64,000 nucleotides of DNA from Streptomyces sp. SID13726 (GCF_010548375.1 NZ_JAAGLY010000008.1:124001-188000), one strand, 5' to 3'; shown: positions 52,660 to 60,448, numbered from the stretch's first letter. Numbers and translations: made by a program. Notes: generated by a model from the sequence alone, not told the origin.

Positions 52660-53667
52660 ATGAGCCTCCACGGCGACCCCGGAAATGTCTCCCTGGTGCA
52701 CTCCGCATTCGTCCGGGCGACCTCGGCTGCTGAGAAGGCAATGGGTGAACTCGCAGCTCAAGGACAGCAGTGGAAAGAGGAATACATCACGACCGAGTTC
52801 TGCAAGACCCTTGTTCCCGAGGTCAGGTACACGGAGTTCAACAGAACGCAGGAGGGCCGGGTCGGAGCCGATTACATCTGGTGGTGGGTCGACCGCAGCG
52901 GCCTGTGTTTCGGTTGCCTGGTTCAGGCAAAAGCCCTCAAGAAGCGCGGCACCAAGTGGAAGATCGGCTTCGATAACTTTAGCAAAACAGGCGATCAGAT
53001 GGAACGTCTCTTCCGGGCCGCCGACATCTTCAGCATCCCGGCCGGCTACATGCTCTACGCAGGCGACCCGGCCTACCGCGCCGACATGAGATGTTCTTTC
53101 ACACAGCACGACGACGTTCCGTGCCACCTTCGGGAGGGCGCCGGCGTAACACTCATCCCTGCCTTGGCAGTGCAACAGGACGTGCGAACAGAGGCCCTTC
53201 GCGCAACCGCTCCAGCCAGGAAGCTGCTCTTCCTCCCCGAGACCGATGCACTCGATGCGTTCCACCAGGCCATCCCGCTCATCCGTCTCACCCACCCGGA
53301 TCCATGCATGAGCATCCTCAGCCATAGGGCACTGCGCTTCGATGGAAACCAACACGACCTTCGGCGCTTCCTCACTACCGACCAGATCGGAGCCGCTAAG
53401 GTCGCCCGACTGATCTTCGACGTGGTCGGGAAAATCGCCTTCGGACAGTACGAGACCATGACACGCCCGGCCGTGGCAGATCCAACTCCCGCAACAGTCT
53501 TTTCCTCATACCCCGGAGTACGAGGTCACTTCGGCACTCCCTATTTCCCACACGTCCTTCAAGGGCTGCGGACCCAGCTACCCGAATACGTCGAGCGGTG
53601 TCTGAACGGCAACGTCCCGCCGGAGGTAGCCGAACACGCTGACGGCATTGTGGTCGCTCCGCTGTAA
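52660..53667 (+). CDS. DUF6615-like protein, possible nuclease fold
   Basis: 335 aa from ATG 52660 with GGAG 7 nt before; ATG 52654 is too close to it. The segment TTEFCKTLVPEVRYTEF...GRVGADYIWWWVDRSGLCFGCLVQAKAL looks like a PD-(D/E)XK relative with QAK in place of ExK, followed by FDNFSKTGDQMERLFRAADIFSIPAGYMLYAG. I associate this pattern with DUF6615 from memory. Role unknown; it lies 227 nt after the nuclease gene on the same strand. Confidence 0.55.
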   Translation: MSLHGDPGNVSLVHSAFVRATSAAEKAMGELAAQGQQWKEEYITTEFCKTLVPEVRYTEFNRTQEGRVGADYIWWWVDRSGLCFGCLVQAKALKKRGTKWKIGFDNFSKTGDQMERLFRAADIFSIPAGYMLYAGDPAYRADMRCSFTQHDDVPCHLREGAGVTLIPALAVQQDVRTEALRATAPARKLLFLPETDALDAFHQAIPLIRLTHPDPCMSILSHRALRFDGNQHDLRRFLTTDQIGAAKVARLIFDVVGKIAFGQYETMTRPAVADPTPATVFSSYPGVRGHFGTPYFPHVLQGLRTQLPEYVERCLNGNVPPEVAEHADGIVVAPL

Positions 53668-53743
53668 GGGTGTCCGTGCTGGAGCGCCTGTGCCAGACGG
53701 GCGGGCTGACGCCCGTGCAAGTACACCGTGATGGTGGTTCCCG

Positions 53744-54538
53744 TCAGGGCTCCGCCGGGATCTTCCGTCTGGGCGCCTTGCCGGGAGCTGGCGTACCGCC
53801 GGGTAGCGAGGGTGCGTGAGCTTTGGGTTGCCGACCTAGCCAGAAGGCGGCGATGGATGGCTCGGCGGAGTTCATAGTGGATCCGTCGTGCGGGAGAAGT
53901 TCTGTGGGCGCGATGTAGCCGTCGCCGGGTTCGAGGCGGATACGCAGGCAGCGGAGGTGGTGGCCGACGGCGACGTAGCGGCGCACGTCGTCGGTGTGGG
54001 GGTAGTTGTGGTCCAGATCGTCGTAGAGGGCGCGGCAGATGTGCTGCACGTCGCGGTCGGCGATGAGCAGGTAGCGGATGCCGGGGCCGAGGTTGAGGCA
54101 CAGTCGCCGGCGGCCGTGGTGACGGGTGGCGTACGGGAGCCGGTCGAAGTTGTCGACATGGAGGCCGATGCGGCGGCCGATGGTGGAGTCCTCGGTGGTG
54201 GTGGTCCAGTTACCGGGGCTCGCGGTGCAGCCCAGGAGGGTCGTGGGCCAGCCGCCGTTGAGGGGATCAAGGGTGGCGGCGGCTTCGAGGCGGCCGGCGA
54301 GGTCGTCGGGGTCGAGATTCGGGAGCTGCCGGTGGACGAGTTGGACCAGCGTCTGGTCCGGGGTTGTGTCGTCGGGGCGCAGATCTTCCGCCTCAACAGC
54401 TGTGAGGGGCTCCCAGTCGTCGCAGGGGATGAGGGCGCCGGTGTCATAGCCCGGCTCGCTGCTGGTGAGCCGGACGGAGGCGATGTCGCATCGTCGGCGG
54501 AGGTCGCTGACGGTCCCGAAGAGCAGTCGTGGTCCCAT
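53744..54538 (-). CDS. 2OG-Fe(II) oxygenase-like RiPP tailoring candidate
   Basis: 264 aa from ATG 54538 with GGAAGGCAC upstream. A metal-site pattern is visible: H127-V-D129 in IGLHVDNFDRLP and a distal H217 in LEPGDGYIAPTELLPHDGS, the pGD...lH layout of 2-oxoglutarate oxygenases. A jelly-roll-like stretch CLNLGPGIRYLLIAD lies between. The C-terminal 40 residues are disordered. As the last gene of the RiPP operon it may hydroxylate the peptide. The family assignment is inferred from motifs only. Confidence 0.55.
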   Translation of the reverse strand: MGPRLLFGTVSDLRRRCDIASVRLTSSEPGYDTGALIPCDDWEPLTAVEAEDLRPDDTTPDQTLVQLVHRQLPNLDPDDLAGRLEAAATLDPLNGGWPTTLLGCTASPGNWTTTTEDSTIGRRIGLHVDNFDRLPYATRHHGRRRLCLNLGPGIRYLLIADRDVQHICRALYDDLDHNYPHTDDVRRYVAVGHHLRCLRIRLEPGDGYIAPTELLPHDGSTMNSAEPSIAAFWLGRQPKAHAPSLPGGTPAPGKAPRRKIPAEP

Positions 54539-54569
54539 GGCCGTGCCTTCCGGAGGGAGGGGTGTGCGG

Positions 54570-55256
54570 CTACTGGTGGTCGAGGTCTTCGCCGTAGGTG
54601 ACCTCCAGCTGGGTGGCGAGCGCCTCGGCCAGTTGCAGTGTCTGTGCCCGGTCGATGATCACGTGTTTGAGCGACGTGACGCCGGTCAGCCGGGACAGGT
54701 CGTTGCCCCGTAGGTCCAGGCCGCGATAGGTGCCGCCCGCGAATTCGGTCTGGCGCAAATCGCAGTCGTCGAGCAGGCAGTCGGCGAGGTCGGTCGCGGT
54801 GAGCGTCGCTTCCCGCAGGGAGCATGCGGAGAAGATCACCGGTCCGGCGGCGCGGACGCGGATGAGGGTGCTGTAGTCGAGCTTGCAGTTGTCGAAGAGG
54901 ACGTCGTCGAGGGTGACGTCCTCCAGCGTGGCGCCCAGAAGTTTGCAGTCGCGGAAGACGACGCGGTTGAGTTTGCTGGTGGACCAGTGCAGGGAGGACA
55001 GGTCGCAGCCGGTGAACTCGACGGAGTTCACCCGTACTTCGTCCAGCCGGGCGCGCTGGGTGCGCAGACCGGTGACGCGGCCGTCCAGGAGGTGAGTGTC
55101 GGCCAGGTCGAGGGCGCGCAGGTCGGCGTCGGTGTACTGGAACTCGCTGAGGCGGCCCCGCCCGCCTTCGAGCGAGGTGACGTTGGAGAGGTACAGGCCG
55201 GGCTCGTCCAGGGTGGGGAGGGTGACGCTGGTACGGCGGATCGTGCGGGTGCTCAT
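54570..55256 (-). CDS. Pentapeptide-repeat protein
   Basis: 228 aa from ATG 55256 with GGAAGGCAC upstream (the frame extends to 55322 without a better site). Residues 40-195 contain repeats of the A(D/N)Lxx kind: ADLRALDLADTHLLDGR, VEFTGCDLSSLHW, VVFRDCKLLGATLEDVTLDD, CSLREATLTATDLADCLLDDCDLRQTEF, LDLRGNDLSRL. Such right-handed helices mimic DNA in Qnr and McbG and protect gyrase. In a RiPP locus it could be the immunity protein; that is inference. Confidence 0.78.
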   Translation of the reverse strand: MSTRTIRRTSVTLPTLDEPGLYLSNVTSLEGGRGRLSEFQYTDADLRALDLADTHLLDGRVTGLRTQRARLDEVRVNSVEFTGCDLSSLHWSTSKLNRVVFRDCKLLGATLEDVTLDDVLFDNCKLDYSTLIRVRAAGPVIFSACSLREATLTATDLADCLLDDCDLRQTEFAGGTYRGLDLRGNDLSRLTGVTSLKHVIIDRAQTLQLAEALATQLEVTYGEDLDHQ

Positions 55257-55329
55257 CAGGTGCCTTCCATCGCGCGGGGGCGGCTGCCGGTGGCGCGGGC
55301 GGCGACGGTGCGCCGCCCGCACCGCCGGG

Positions 55330-55521
55330 TCAGCTCTTCTTGCTCCAGTTGTCCCAGGTCGGTCGGTTGTCGAAGGGGGACGGGGTCTTCTGCCAGTTGT
55401 CCCAGGTGGGCCGGTTGTCCCAGGACGCTCCCACGGTGAAGGGCAGCGAGAGATCCGGGGTAGTGATCAAGTCCATCACGACGGGCGCGTCGGAGGTGGC
55501 CAGTTGGTCCAGGAGTGTCAT
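55330..55521 (-). CDS. amcA: RiPP precursor with four aromatic-Asp-Asn motifs (AmcA-like)
   Basis: 63 aa, ATG 55521 overlapping the maturase stop (ATGA). The leader (1-31) is MTLLDQLATSDAPVV... with an acidic/hydrophobic LITTPDLSLPF segment. The core has W34-D-N36, W40-D-N42, F50-D-N52 and W56-D-N58 within two copies of (W/F)DNRPTWDNW, ending SKKS. Aromatic-x-Asn triplets are the substrates of cyclophane-forming radical SAM enzymes, so up to four three-residue rings are predicted. The symbol rests on my memory of the actinobacterial multiple-cyclophane AmcA family. Confidence 0.82.
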   Translation of the reverse strand: MTLLDQLATSDAPVVMDLITTPDLSLPFTVGASWDNRPTWDNWQKTPSPFDNRPTWDNWSKKS

Positions 55522-56675
55522 GCGGCTGGCTCCGTTTCCTGTGTGGCGAGGGTGGACAGGGCGGTGATCAGGGCCTGCCGGGAGACCTGGCAGTAGTGGG
55601 TCTGGGTGGTGGCGAGGCTGCCGTTCTCGAAGTAGCGGTTGGCGGCCTGGGCGCCGCGGCAGTAGTCGAAGAACGCGCACGTGTTCCGGCAGCCCTCCAG
55701 GCCGGTGAGGAAGTCGCGCACGTAGCGCAACCGGTGGGCCTGGTCCAGGAGTTCGGGCAGGGGCCTGTGCAGGATGTTCCCGGCGAGGAAGTTGGCGTAG
55801 GCCGGTGCGGTGGTGTCGGCGAGTTCGGGCGAGAGCAGGACCACGTCGCCGTTGACGGACACGGTGGGGATGGGGTCGAGGCGGCGCTTGTCCCACTCGG
55901 CACGCCGCCCGGCGCGGATGAGGCGCAGGTACTCGGACAGGCGGTCGATCTCGCGTACCCGCAGCCGGTTGCCGGGGCGGCGGGTCCAGGTGATGGTGCG
56001 GCGCCAGAATTCCTCGGCCTGCTCGATGGTGGGCGGTTGACGTGCGGTGTTGACGCCTTCGATCTCCTCGATGTTGAAGCCTGCCTCGTGGCAGCCCAGG
56101 CCGGCGAGGAAGTCCAGCAGTTCCTCGGGCCGGGCGATGGTGTCGGTGCCGACGACGCAGATCACGGAGAACGGGACGCCGTGCTCGCGCAGGCGCTGGA
56201 TGCCGCGCATGATCCGGTCGAAGGCGGGTTGGCCCTTCAGGTCGACGCGGTGGGTGTTCGCCCAGGGCGGTCCGTCGATGCTCACGCCCACCCGGACGTC
56301 GTACGCGGCCAGCAGCTCGCACCATCTGCCGGTGATCAGCGTGGCGTTGGTTTGCACGTAGTGCTGGACCCGCTCTGCACGGCGCAGGTCCTCGAAGAGC
56401 GCGAGCAGGGTGGTGAACTGCTGTCGGCCGGTGGCCAGGGGCTCCCCGCCGTGCCAGACGACACCGACCGGACCGCCGTGCTCGGCGAGATGGGCGACCG
56501 AGGAGGCCAGGGCCCTGGCGACCTCCAGGGGCATGGACCGCCGCAGCTTGCGCAGCGGCAGGTAGCAGTAGTCGCAGTCGAGATTGCACCAGGTCGTGGG
56601 CTGGACCACGACGGTCTGCGGGGCGGTGAACCACTCGCTGTAGCGGGAACGCCAGTCGGCGGTGCGGGCGCTCAT
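55518..56675 (-). CDS. amcB: Radical SAM/SPASM peptide maturase, cyclophane-forming type (AmcB-like)
   Basis: 385 aa from ATG 56675 with AGGGAGAGG upstream. C30-x3-C34-x2-C37 (TWCNLDCDYCYLP) binds the SAM-cleaving cluster. GGEP is in VWHGGEPLATG. The SPASM region near the C-terminus has C329, C333, C339 (GCRNTCAFFDYCRG) and C362. The order, length and neighbouring precursor fit enzymes that join an aromatic ring to the beta-carbon of the residue two places on. It is first in the operon rsam-precursor-pentapeptide-oxygenase, with the precursor coupled by ATGA. Confidence 0.82.
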   Translation of the reverse strand: MSARTADWRSRYSEWFTAPQTVVVQPTTWCNLDCDYCYLPLRKLRRSMPLEVARALASSVAHLAEHGGPVGVVWHGGEPLATGRQQFTTLLALFEDLRRAERVQHYVQTNATLITGRWCELLAAYDVRVGVSIDGPPWANTHRVDLKGQPAFDRIMRGIQRLREHGVPFSVICVVGTDTIARPEELLDFLAGLGCHEAGFNIEEIEGVNTARQPPTIEQAEEFWRRTITWTRRPGNRLRVREIDRLSEYLRLIRAGRRAEWDKRRLDPIPTVSVNGDVVLLSPELADTTAPAYANFLAGNILHRPLPELLDQAHRLRYVRDFLTGLEGCRNTCAFFDYCRGAQAANRYFENGSLATTQTHYCQVSRQALITALSTLATQETEPAA

Positions 56676-56700
56676 CAAGGGCCTCTCCCTCGGCGACGGG

Positions 56701-56739
56701 GACACGGCCCGTCCCGGCAAGACCAGGGCGGGCCGTGTC
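56701..56739 (-). promoter_or_regulatory. 11-bp inverted repeat in the maturase 5' leader
   Basis: GACACGGCCCG (56701-56711) and CGGGCCGTGTC (56729-56739), 17-nt loop, starting 26 nt upstream of the maturase ATG. It could be an operator or an attenuating hairpin in the mRNA leader. Confidence 0.5.
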
Positions 56740-56754
56740 CACCATCCGCCGGTG

Positions 56755-56827
56755 GATGACGTGCACCCGATGACATCTCGATGTCATCCGCGATGACGTG
56801 TCATCCGAGCGGCGATGACATGTCAGC
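56755..56827. promoter_or_regulatory. Array of GATGAC/GTCATC palindromes (operator)
   Basis: Between the divergent maturase and Nudix genes: a half site GATGAC (56755-56760), GATGACATCTCGATGTCATC (56769-56788), GATGACGTGTCATC (56792-56805), and GATGACATGTCAGC (56814-56827). Three palindromes sharing one half-site in 73 nt strongly suggest cooperative binding of a dimeric regulator. Confidence 0.75.
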
Positions 56828-56876
56828 CAACTCGGCTGAACGGCGGTGAAGTTCGCCTGTCTGCGGGTGGGCTATC

Positions 56877-57407
56877 GTGACGGGCGTGCCTCGCTCGATT
56901 CTGATCCATGACGGCCAGACCCCCCGCGACATGGGCCTGGTGTACATCTGCTCGGGCTACCTGGTCGAGCGCGGACGGGTGCTGCTCGTCCACCACAACC
57001 GCTTCGACAAATGGGTGCCGCCCGGCGGTCACATCGAGCCCGGCGAGTCCTTCGCCGACACCGCGGTCCGCGAGTTCAAGGAAGAGACCGGCCTGCTGGT
57101 CGAGGCGATCTCCAGCCAGCCCGCCATCCACCCGGCCGACGACAACGCCACCCCGGAACCCGTGCCGTTCTATGCGGACATCGAGCGCGAAGGCTTCGCT
57201 GTCCCGGCCCTGGCCCAGTTCTACTTCGTACGCCGCCAGGCCAGCGCCCAGGGCAAAGCGGTGGAGGCGCAGCTCAAGGAAGTCCACGGAGCCGACTGGT
57301 TCGCCTTGGACGACCTCGCCGAGTTGCGGACCTTCGAACAGGTCCGCTCGCTCGCCCGCTTCGCTCTGCTCAACTACCCCATCGCCTCCGAGCGCGCCGC
57401 GCTGTAG
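56877..57407 (+). CDS. Nudix hydrolase divergent from the RiPP operon
   Basis: 176 aa from GTG 56877 (GTG 56886 possible). GLVYICSGYLVERGRVLLVHHNRFDKWVPPGG, then the complete Nudix box GGHIEPGESFADTAVREFKEETGL. ADWFALDDLAELRTF follows near the end. It shares the palindromic control region with the RiPP operon but its chemistry has no obvious link to it. 36 nt before the nuclease-TOPRIM gene. Confidence 0.82.
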   Translation: MTGVPRSILIHDGQTPRDMGLVYICSGYLVERGRVLLVHHNRFDKWVPPGGHIEPGESFADTAVREFKEETGLLVEAISSQPAIHPADDNATPEPVPFYADIEREGFAVPALAQFYFVRRQASAQGKAVEAQLKEVHGADWFALDDLAELRTFEQVRSLARFALLNYPIASERAAL

Positions 57408-57443
57408 GCGTCTCACTGCACTTCGAGCCGGAGGACCGATCGC

Positions 57444-58376
57444 GTGGACCTGCGCCGGGAGCTGGAAGAGCTTGACGCTCTAGCGGGTGGTCTTACGCCA
57501 CAGGACCGCGGACGCAGGTTCGAGAAGTGGCTGATCAAGCTGCTGTCCCGGGACAACCTCGCACCCCGCCCGGGCTTCCGGCTCGGGGGCGAGGAGGTGG
57601 ATGGGTCCTTCCGGTACGGGGGCCGCTACTACCTCCTGGAAGCCAAGTGGTGGGCGGAGACCAGCACGGTGCCCGCGTCAGCGATCTACCAGTTCAAAGG
57701 GAAAGTAGACGGCAAACTCGTCGGTACCATCGGCGTGTTCATCTCCATGTCCGGCTACAGCGACGAGGCCGTCGACGCGCTGCGCGTCGGCAAGGATCTG
57801 AACGTCATCCTGTTCAACAGAAGCGACGTGGAGTACGCCGCTGACCGGTCCTTCGCCGAAGTACTCGAATTCAAACTCCGGGAAGCGGCCGAACTCGGCG
57901 AAGTCTTCGCCCCCTACAAGGCAGCCGTCGCCCCACCACTCACCGAGCCGAAGCCGCCGCTGACCATCGTCGTGGAGGGCCGGTCGGACACCGCCATCAT
58001 CGGCGGCATCTCCGAGGCGCTACGCGCCAGAGGTGACACGGTGCGCCGCCTGAACTTCATCGAGGCAGACGGCGTCGAAGGTCTCGCACGGGTTGCGGCA
58101 ATCGCGGCCCGGGTGAACCCCGGAACGATCCTCATCGTCGCCGACTCCGACGAAGTACGGACCACCATCCCCCGAGCCGAGCAACTCGACGGCCACGACC
58201 ACGAGATCATCATCGTGGCCCCCCGGATCGAGAAGTGGCTGGGCATGGCCACTCCCTCCCGGTCACCGAAGCTCCCCTGGGCAGAGCTCGCTCGGCGCGC
58301 GACAGCAATCAACCTCGATGAGACGGCAGCCCGGGACGAGCAGTTCGCACGGCTGATCAAGTGGCTTACGTCCTAG
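57444..58376 (+). CDS. Restriction-type nuclease fused to a TOPRIM domain
   Basis: 310 aa, GTG 57444. Residues 20-145: DRGRRFEKWLIKLL, GGEEVDGSF (D53) and YYLLEAKWW (E66-A-K68), a complete Mrr-like PD-(D/E)XK site. Residues 172-300: TIVVEGRSDTAII (E178) and ILIVADSDEVR (D234-S-D236), the Glu and DxD of TOPRIM metal sites. The two joined catalytic folds recall defence nucleases (OLD-like, Mrr-like). No methyltransferase or second subunit is adjacent. Confidence 0.7.
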   Translation: MDLRRELEELDALAGGLTPQDRGRRFEKWLIKLLSRDNLAPRPGFRLGGEEVDGSFRYGGRYYLLEAKWWAETSTVPASAIYQFKGKVDGKLVGTIGVFISMSGYSDEAVDALRVGKDLNVILFNRSDVEYAADRSFAEVLEFKLREAAELGEVFAPYKAAVAPPLTEPKPPLTIVVEGRSDTAIIGGISEALRARGDTVRRLNFIEADGVEGLARVAAIAARVNPGTILIVADSDEVRTTIPRAEQLDGHDHEIIIVAPRIEKWLGMATPSRSPKLPWAELARRATAINLDETAARDEQFARLIKWLTS

Positions 58377-58413
58377 AAGTACGGTCGGCGGACCAAAATA
58401 CGAGGCCGCCGGG

Positions 58414-59874
58414 TCAACGCGGCTTCGCCGGGCCGGCCAGGCGGTAGCCGCTGGCACCCTCCACGGTGCCGGCGATCAGCAACCGCACCGGCACACCGCC
58501 GAACGCCGAGGACACGGCCTGATTGAGGCGCTGGATGTATTTGGGTACCGAGGACGGCGCGACGAACAAGGCGCCGGCGATCGCTTCGGTCGACAGCGCC
58601 CCGCCCGGAGCCGCGTGCACGGCTTTCACCAGATCGAACAGGCGCTCCGACAGCACACACGCGACCGCCGCATCACGGTCCTGCGCGGACAGCAGGAGCG
58701 TACGGTCGGCAGCGAGGACCGTACTGGTGATCCGAACCTCACCGCTCACGCCATCGGCAGGCTCGTCGTCGCGCAGACCGAGACGAGCAAGGCTCCGCTG
58801 GGCCTCCTGGTAGGCCGAGACGGTGTAGTACGCCGCACGGATCGTGGCCCGCTTCCCGGAGGCCCCGGGCTCGTTCCACATCCCGGCCTCGGCGTCCCAC
58901 AGGTCGTTCATCAGCCGCCACGCTTTGGACAACCGCGCGTCACGCGGGCTGGCACCGGAGCGGATGGCGGCCTGGGTGCACAGTGCATACGCCATGTGCT
59001 CCCAGGCGGTGCCCTGCACGTCCATGTCGTCCTCGACGAAGGTCTCCCACCGGGGGTGGTTACGCAGGAGCCACTGCCCGGCCTCCGTGATGACCTCGGA
59101 CAGCCGCTTCGCCTGTACCTGCCCGTGGACCCCGCCGGTCTCCTGGGGAACGTCCGCGTACGCGGGCTCGCCGGACGGGCCGTTGCCTTCCACGACGGCG
59201 CAGAACGCCAGCAGGCACAGCGCGGTCTTGCTCGGGCTCGGATCGGTGTCGACATAGGTACGCCAGCCCCAGGAACCACTGGGGCGACGGTGGTAGAGCA
59301 GGCCGCGCACCCCGTGAGTGATCAGCGGCTGGACCCGCTCCAGGAGGCTGCTGGTGTCAATTCCGTCGGCGAGCCGCAGCCCCGGCCCCAGCTCGTGCAG
59401 GGTGTCCCTCAGCTGTGCGAGAGCGTGGACGACGAGCGCGGTCTGGTGCAGCGACGTGTCGTCAAGGCCGAGTACCTCCGGCCATCCATGATCGACCTGG
59501 TTGTCTTCGAGCCAGCCCACGCACCAGGCGACGGTCTCGGCGACACCGTCGTGGTGGAAGAACCGCGGCTGCGACAGCAATCCGCCCAGTCCGAAGGCGA
59601 CGAACCGGGTGTGCTCGCCTCGACCGCCCTTGGGACGCGGCCTGCAGTGGTCCGCGATCGCTGTGGTGAGAAAGCCCATCGCGTCGCGCACGGGCTGACC
59701 GGCAACACCAGCAGCTGTCAGAACGGGCAGCACCTCACTGGTGTTGACGATCGACGACACCGAGGTGAGCGTGAGCCCCCATCCTCCGTCATACCCCTGG
59801 TTGTGCAGCAAGGTACGGGCGGCCTGCCCGGCTCTCGCCTCAAACGACGAAAACCCCGCACGCGCCGCCTTCAT
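58414..59874 (-). CDS. Alpha/alpha-toroid (prenyltransferase/terpene-cyclase-like) protein with C-terminal winged helix
   Basis: 486 aa from ATG 59874 with TGGAGGGGAAGT directly upstream. Repeats such as LLHNQGYDGGWGLTLTSVSSIVNTSEVLPVLTAAG and GSWGWRTYVDTDPSPSKTALCLLAF, plus WCVGWLEDNQVDHGWPEVLGLDDTSLHQTALVVHAL, match the QW-like helical repeats of squalene-hopene cyclase and alpha-macroglobulin folds. No DxDD cyclase motif was found. Residues 420-475 (ERLFDLVKAVHAAPGGALSTEAIAGALFVAPSSVPKYIQRLN) look like a winged helix. So it is probably a regulator or scaffold built on a toroid. It follows the 76-aa ORF by 14 nt. Confidence 0.62.
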   Translation of the reverse strand: MKAARAGFSSFEARAGQAARTLLHNQGYDGGWGLTLTSVSSIVNTSEVLPVLTAAGVAGQPVRDAMGFLTTAIADHCRPRPKGGRGEHTRFVAFGLGGLLSQPRFFHHDGVAETVAWCVGWLEDNQVDHGWPEVLGLDDTSLHQTALVVHALAQLRDTLHELGPGLRLADGIDTSSLLERVQPLITHGVRGLLYHRRPSGSWGWRTYVDTDPSPSKTALCLLAFCAVVEGNGPSGEPAYADVPQETGGVHGQVQAKRLSEVITEAGQWLLRNHPRWETFVEDDMDVQGTAWEHMAYALCTQAAIRSGASPRDARLSKAWRLMNDLWDAEAGMWNEPGASGKRATIRAAYYTVSAYQEAQRSLARLGLRDDEPADGVSGEVRITSTVLAADRTLLLSAQDRDAAVACVLSERLFDLVKAVHAAPGGALSTEAIAGALFVAPSSVPKYIQRLNQAVSSAFGGVPVRLLIAGTVEGASGYRLAGPAKPR

Positions 59875-59888
59875 ACTTCCCCTCCACA

Positions 59889-60119
59889 TCAGCAAGCCGG
59901 ATCAACCAACAGGTCCGTACCCAACTCGCCGTGCAGAGAAGCCAGTTCGGGAGCCAGTCCAGTCACCTGATTGCCAGGTGAGCCCTGTAAGGCTCGTCGG
60001 TGGGCATCGTGGCGAACGAGGACGGCGTGGGCCCGCCACGAGCCGGAGTACGGCCGCCGCAAACTCGTGTTGCGCAGCTCCGTGCGGGACTCGGCGTCGC
60101 CGATGTTCAGATCGCTCAT
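59889..60119 (-). CDS. Small protein upstream of the toroid gene
   Basis: 76 aa from ATG 60119 with GGGGGTG upstream: MSDLNIGDAESRTELRN to ...HGELGTDLLVDPAC. It is 14 nt before the toroid-protein start, on the same strand. No family recognised. A C-terminal Cys and a middle RRPYSGSWRAHAVLVRHDAHRRA segment are the only marks. It may be a peptide substrate or partner of the toroid protein. Confidence 0.5.
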   Translation of the reverse strand: MSDLNIGDAESRTELRNTSLRRPYSGSWRAHAVLVRHDAHRRALQGSPGNQVTGLAPELASLHGELGTDLLVDPAC

Positions 60120-60448
60120 GCGCACCCCCGCCCGTAAGAGATCACCGCAGCCTCATGCGGGCACGGCGACAGGCCCCGGCGGATCCGGTTCCACTCGTCG
60201 TTCTGTCCGCCCTGCAGCCGGGCCGATTGGAATCGCGTCTGATGGACCCGGGTGAACCACCAGGGTTCGCGAGGAGTCCTTGCACCACCGGTCCCGGCGG
60301 GCCGACCGCTGCCGCCCTACGGGACCGATCCCCCCCAGGGGGCTGGCTGGCGCCGCGAAACCAGGGGCATGAGCACCGTCGAGAACCACCTGGCGGCCAT
60401 GCGTCCGCCGGGCGTCACCGGCACGAGGCCGACGAGCGTCTGCCGGTC
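60120..60448. other. Intergenic region, no gene seen
   Basis: About 330 nt between two minus-strand genes. It must hold the promoter of the 76-aa/toroid operon; no motif was assigned. Confidence 0.4.

Noticed and set aside
55515..56759. Plus-strand open frame of 414 codons over the radical SAM gene
   Set aside because: The minus strand carries the CxxxCxxC and SPASM cysteines; the antisense frame is composition-driven.
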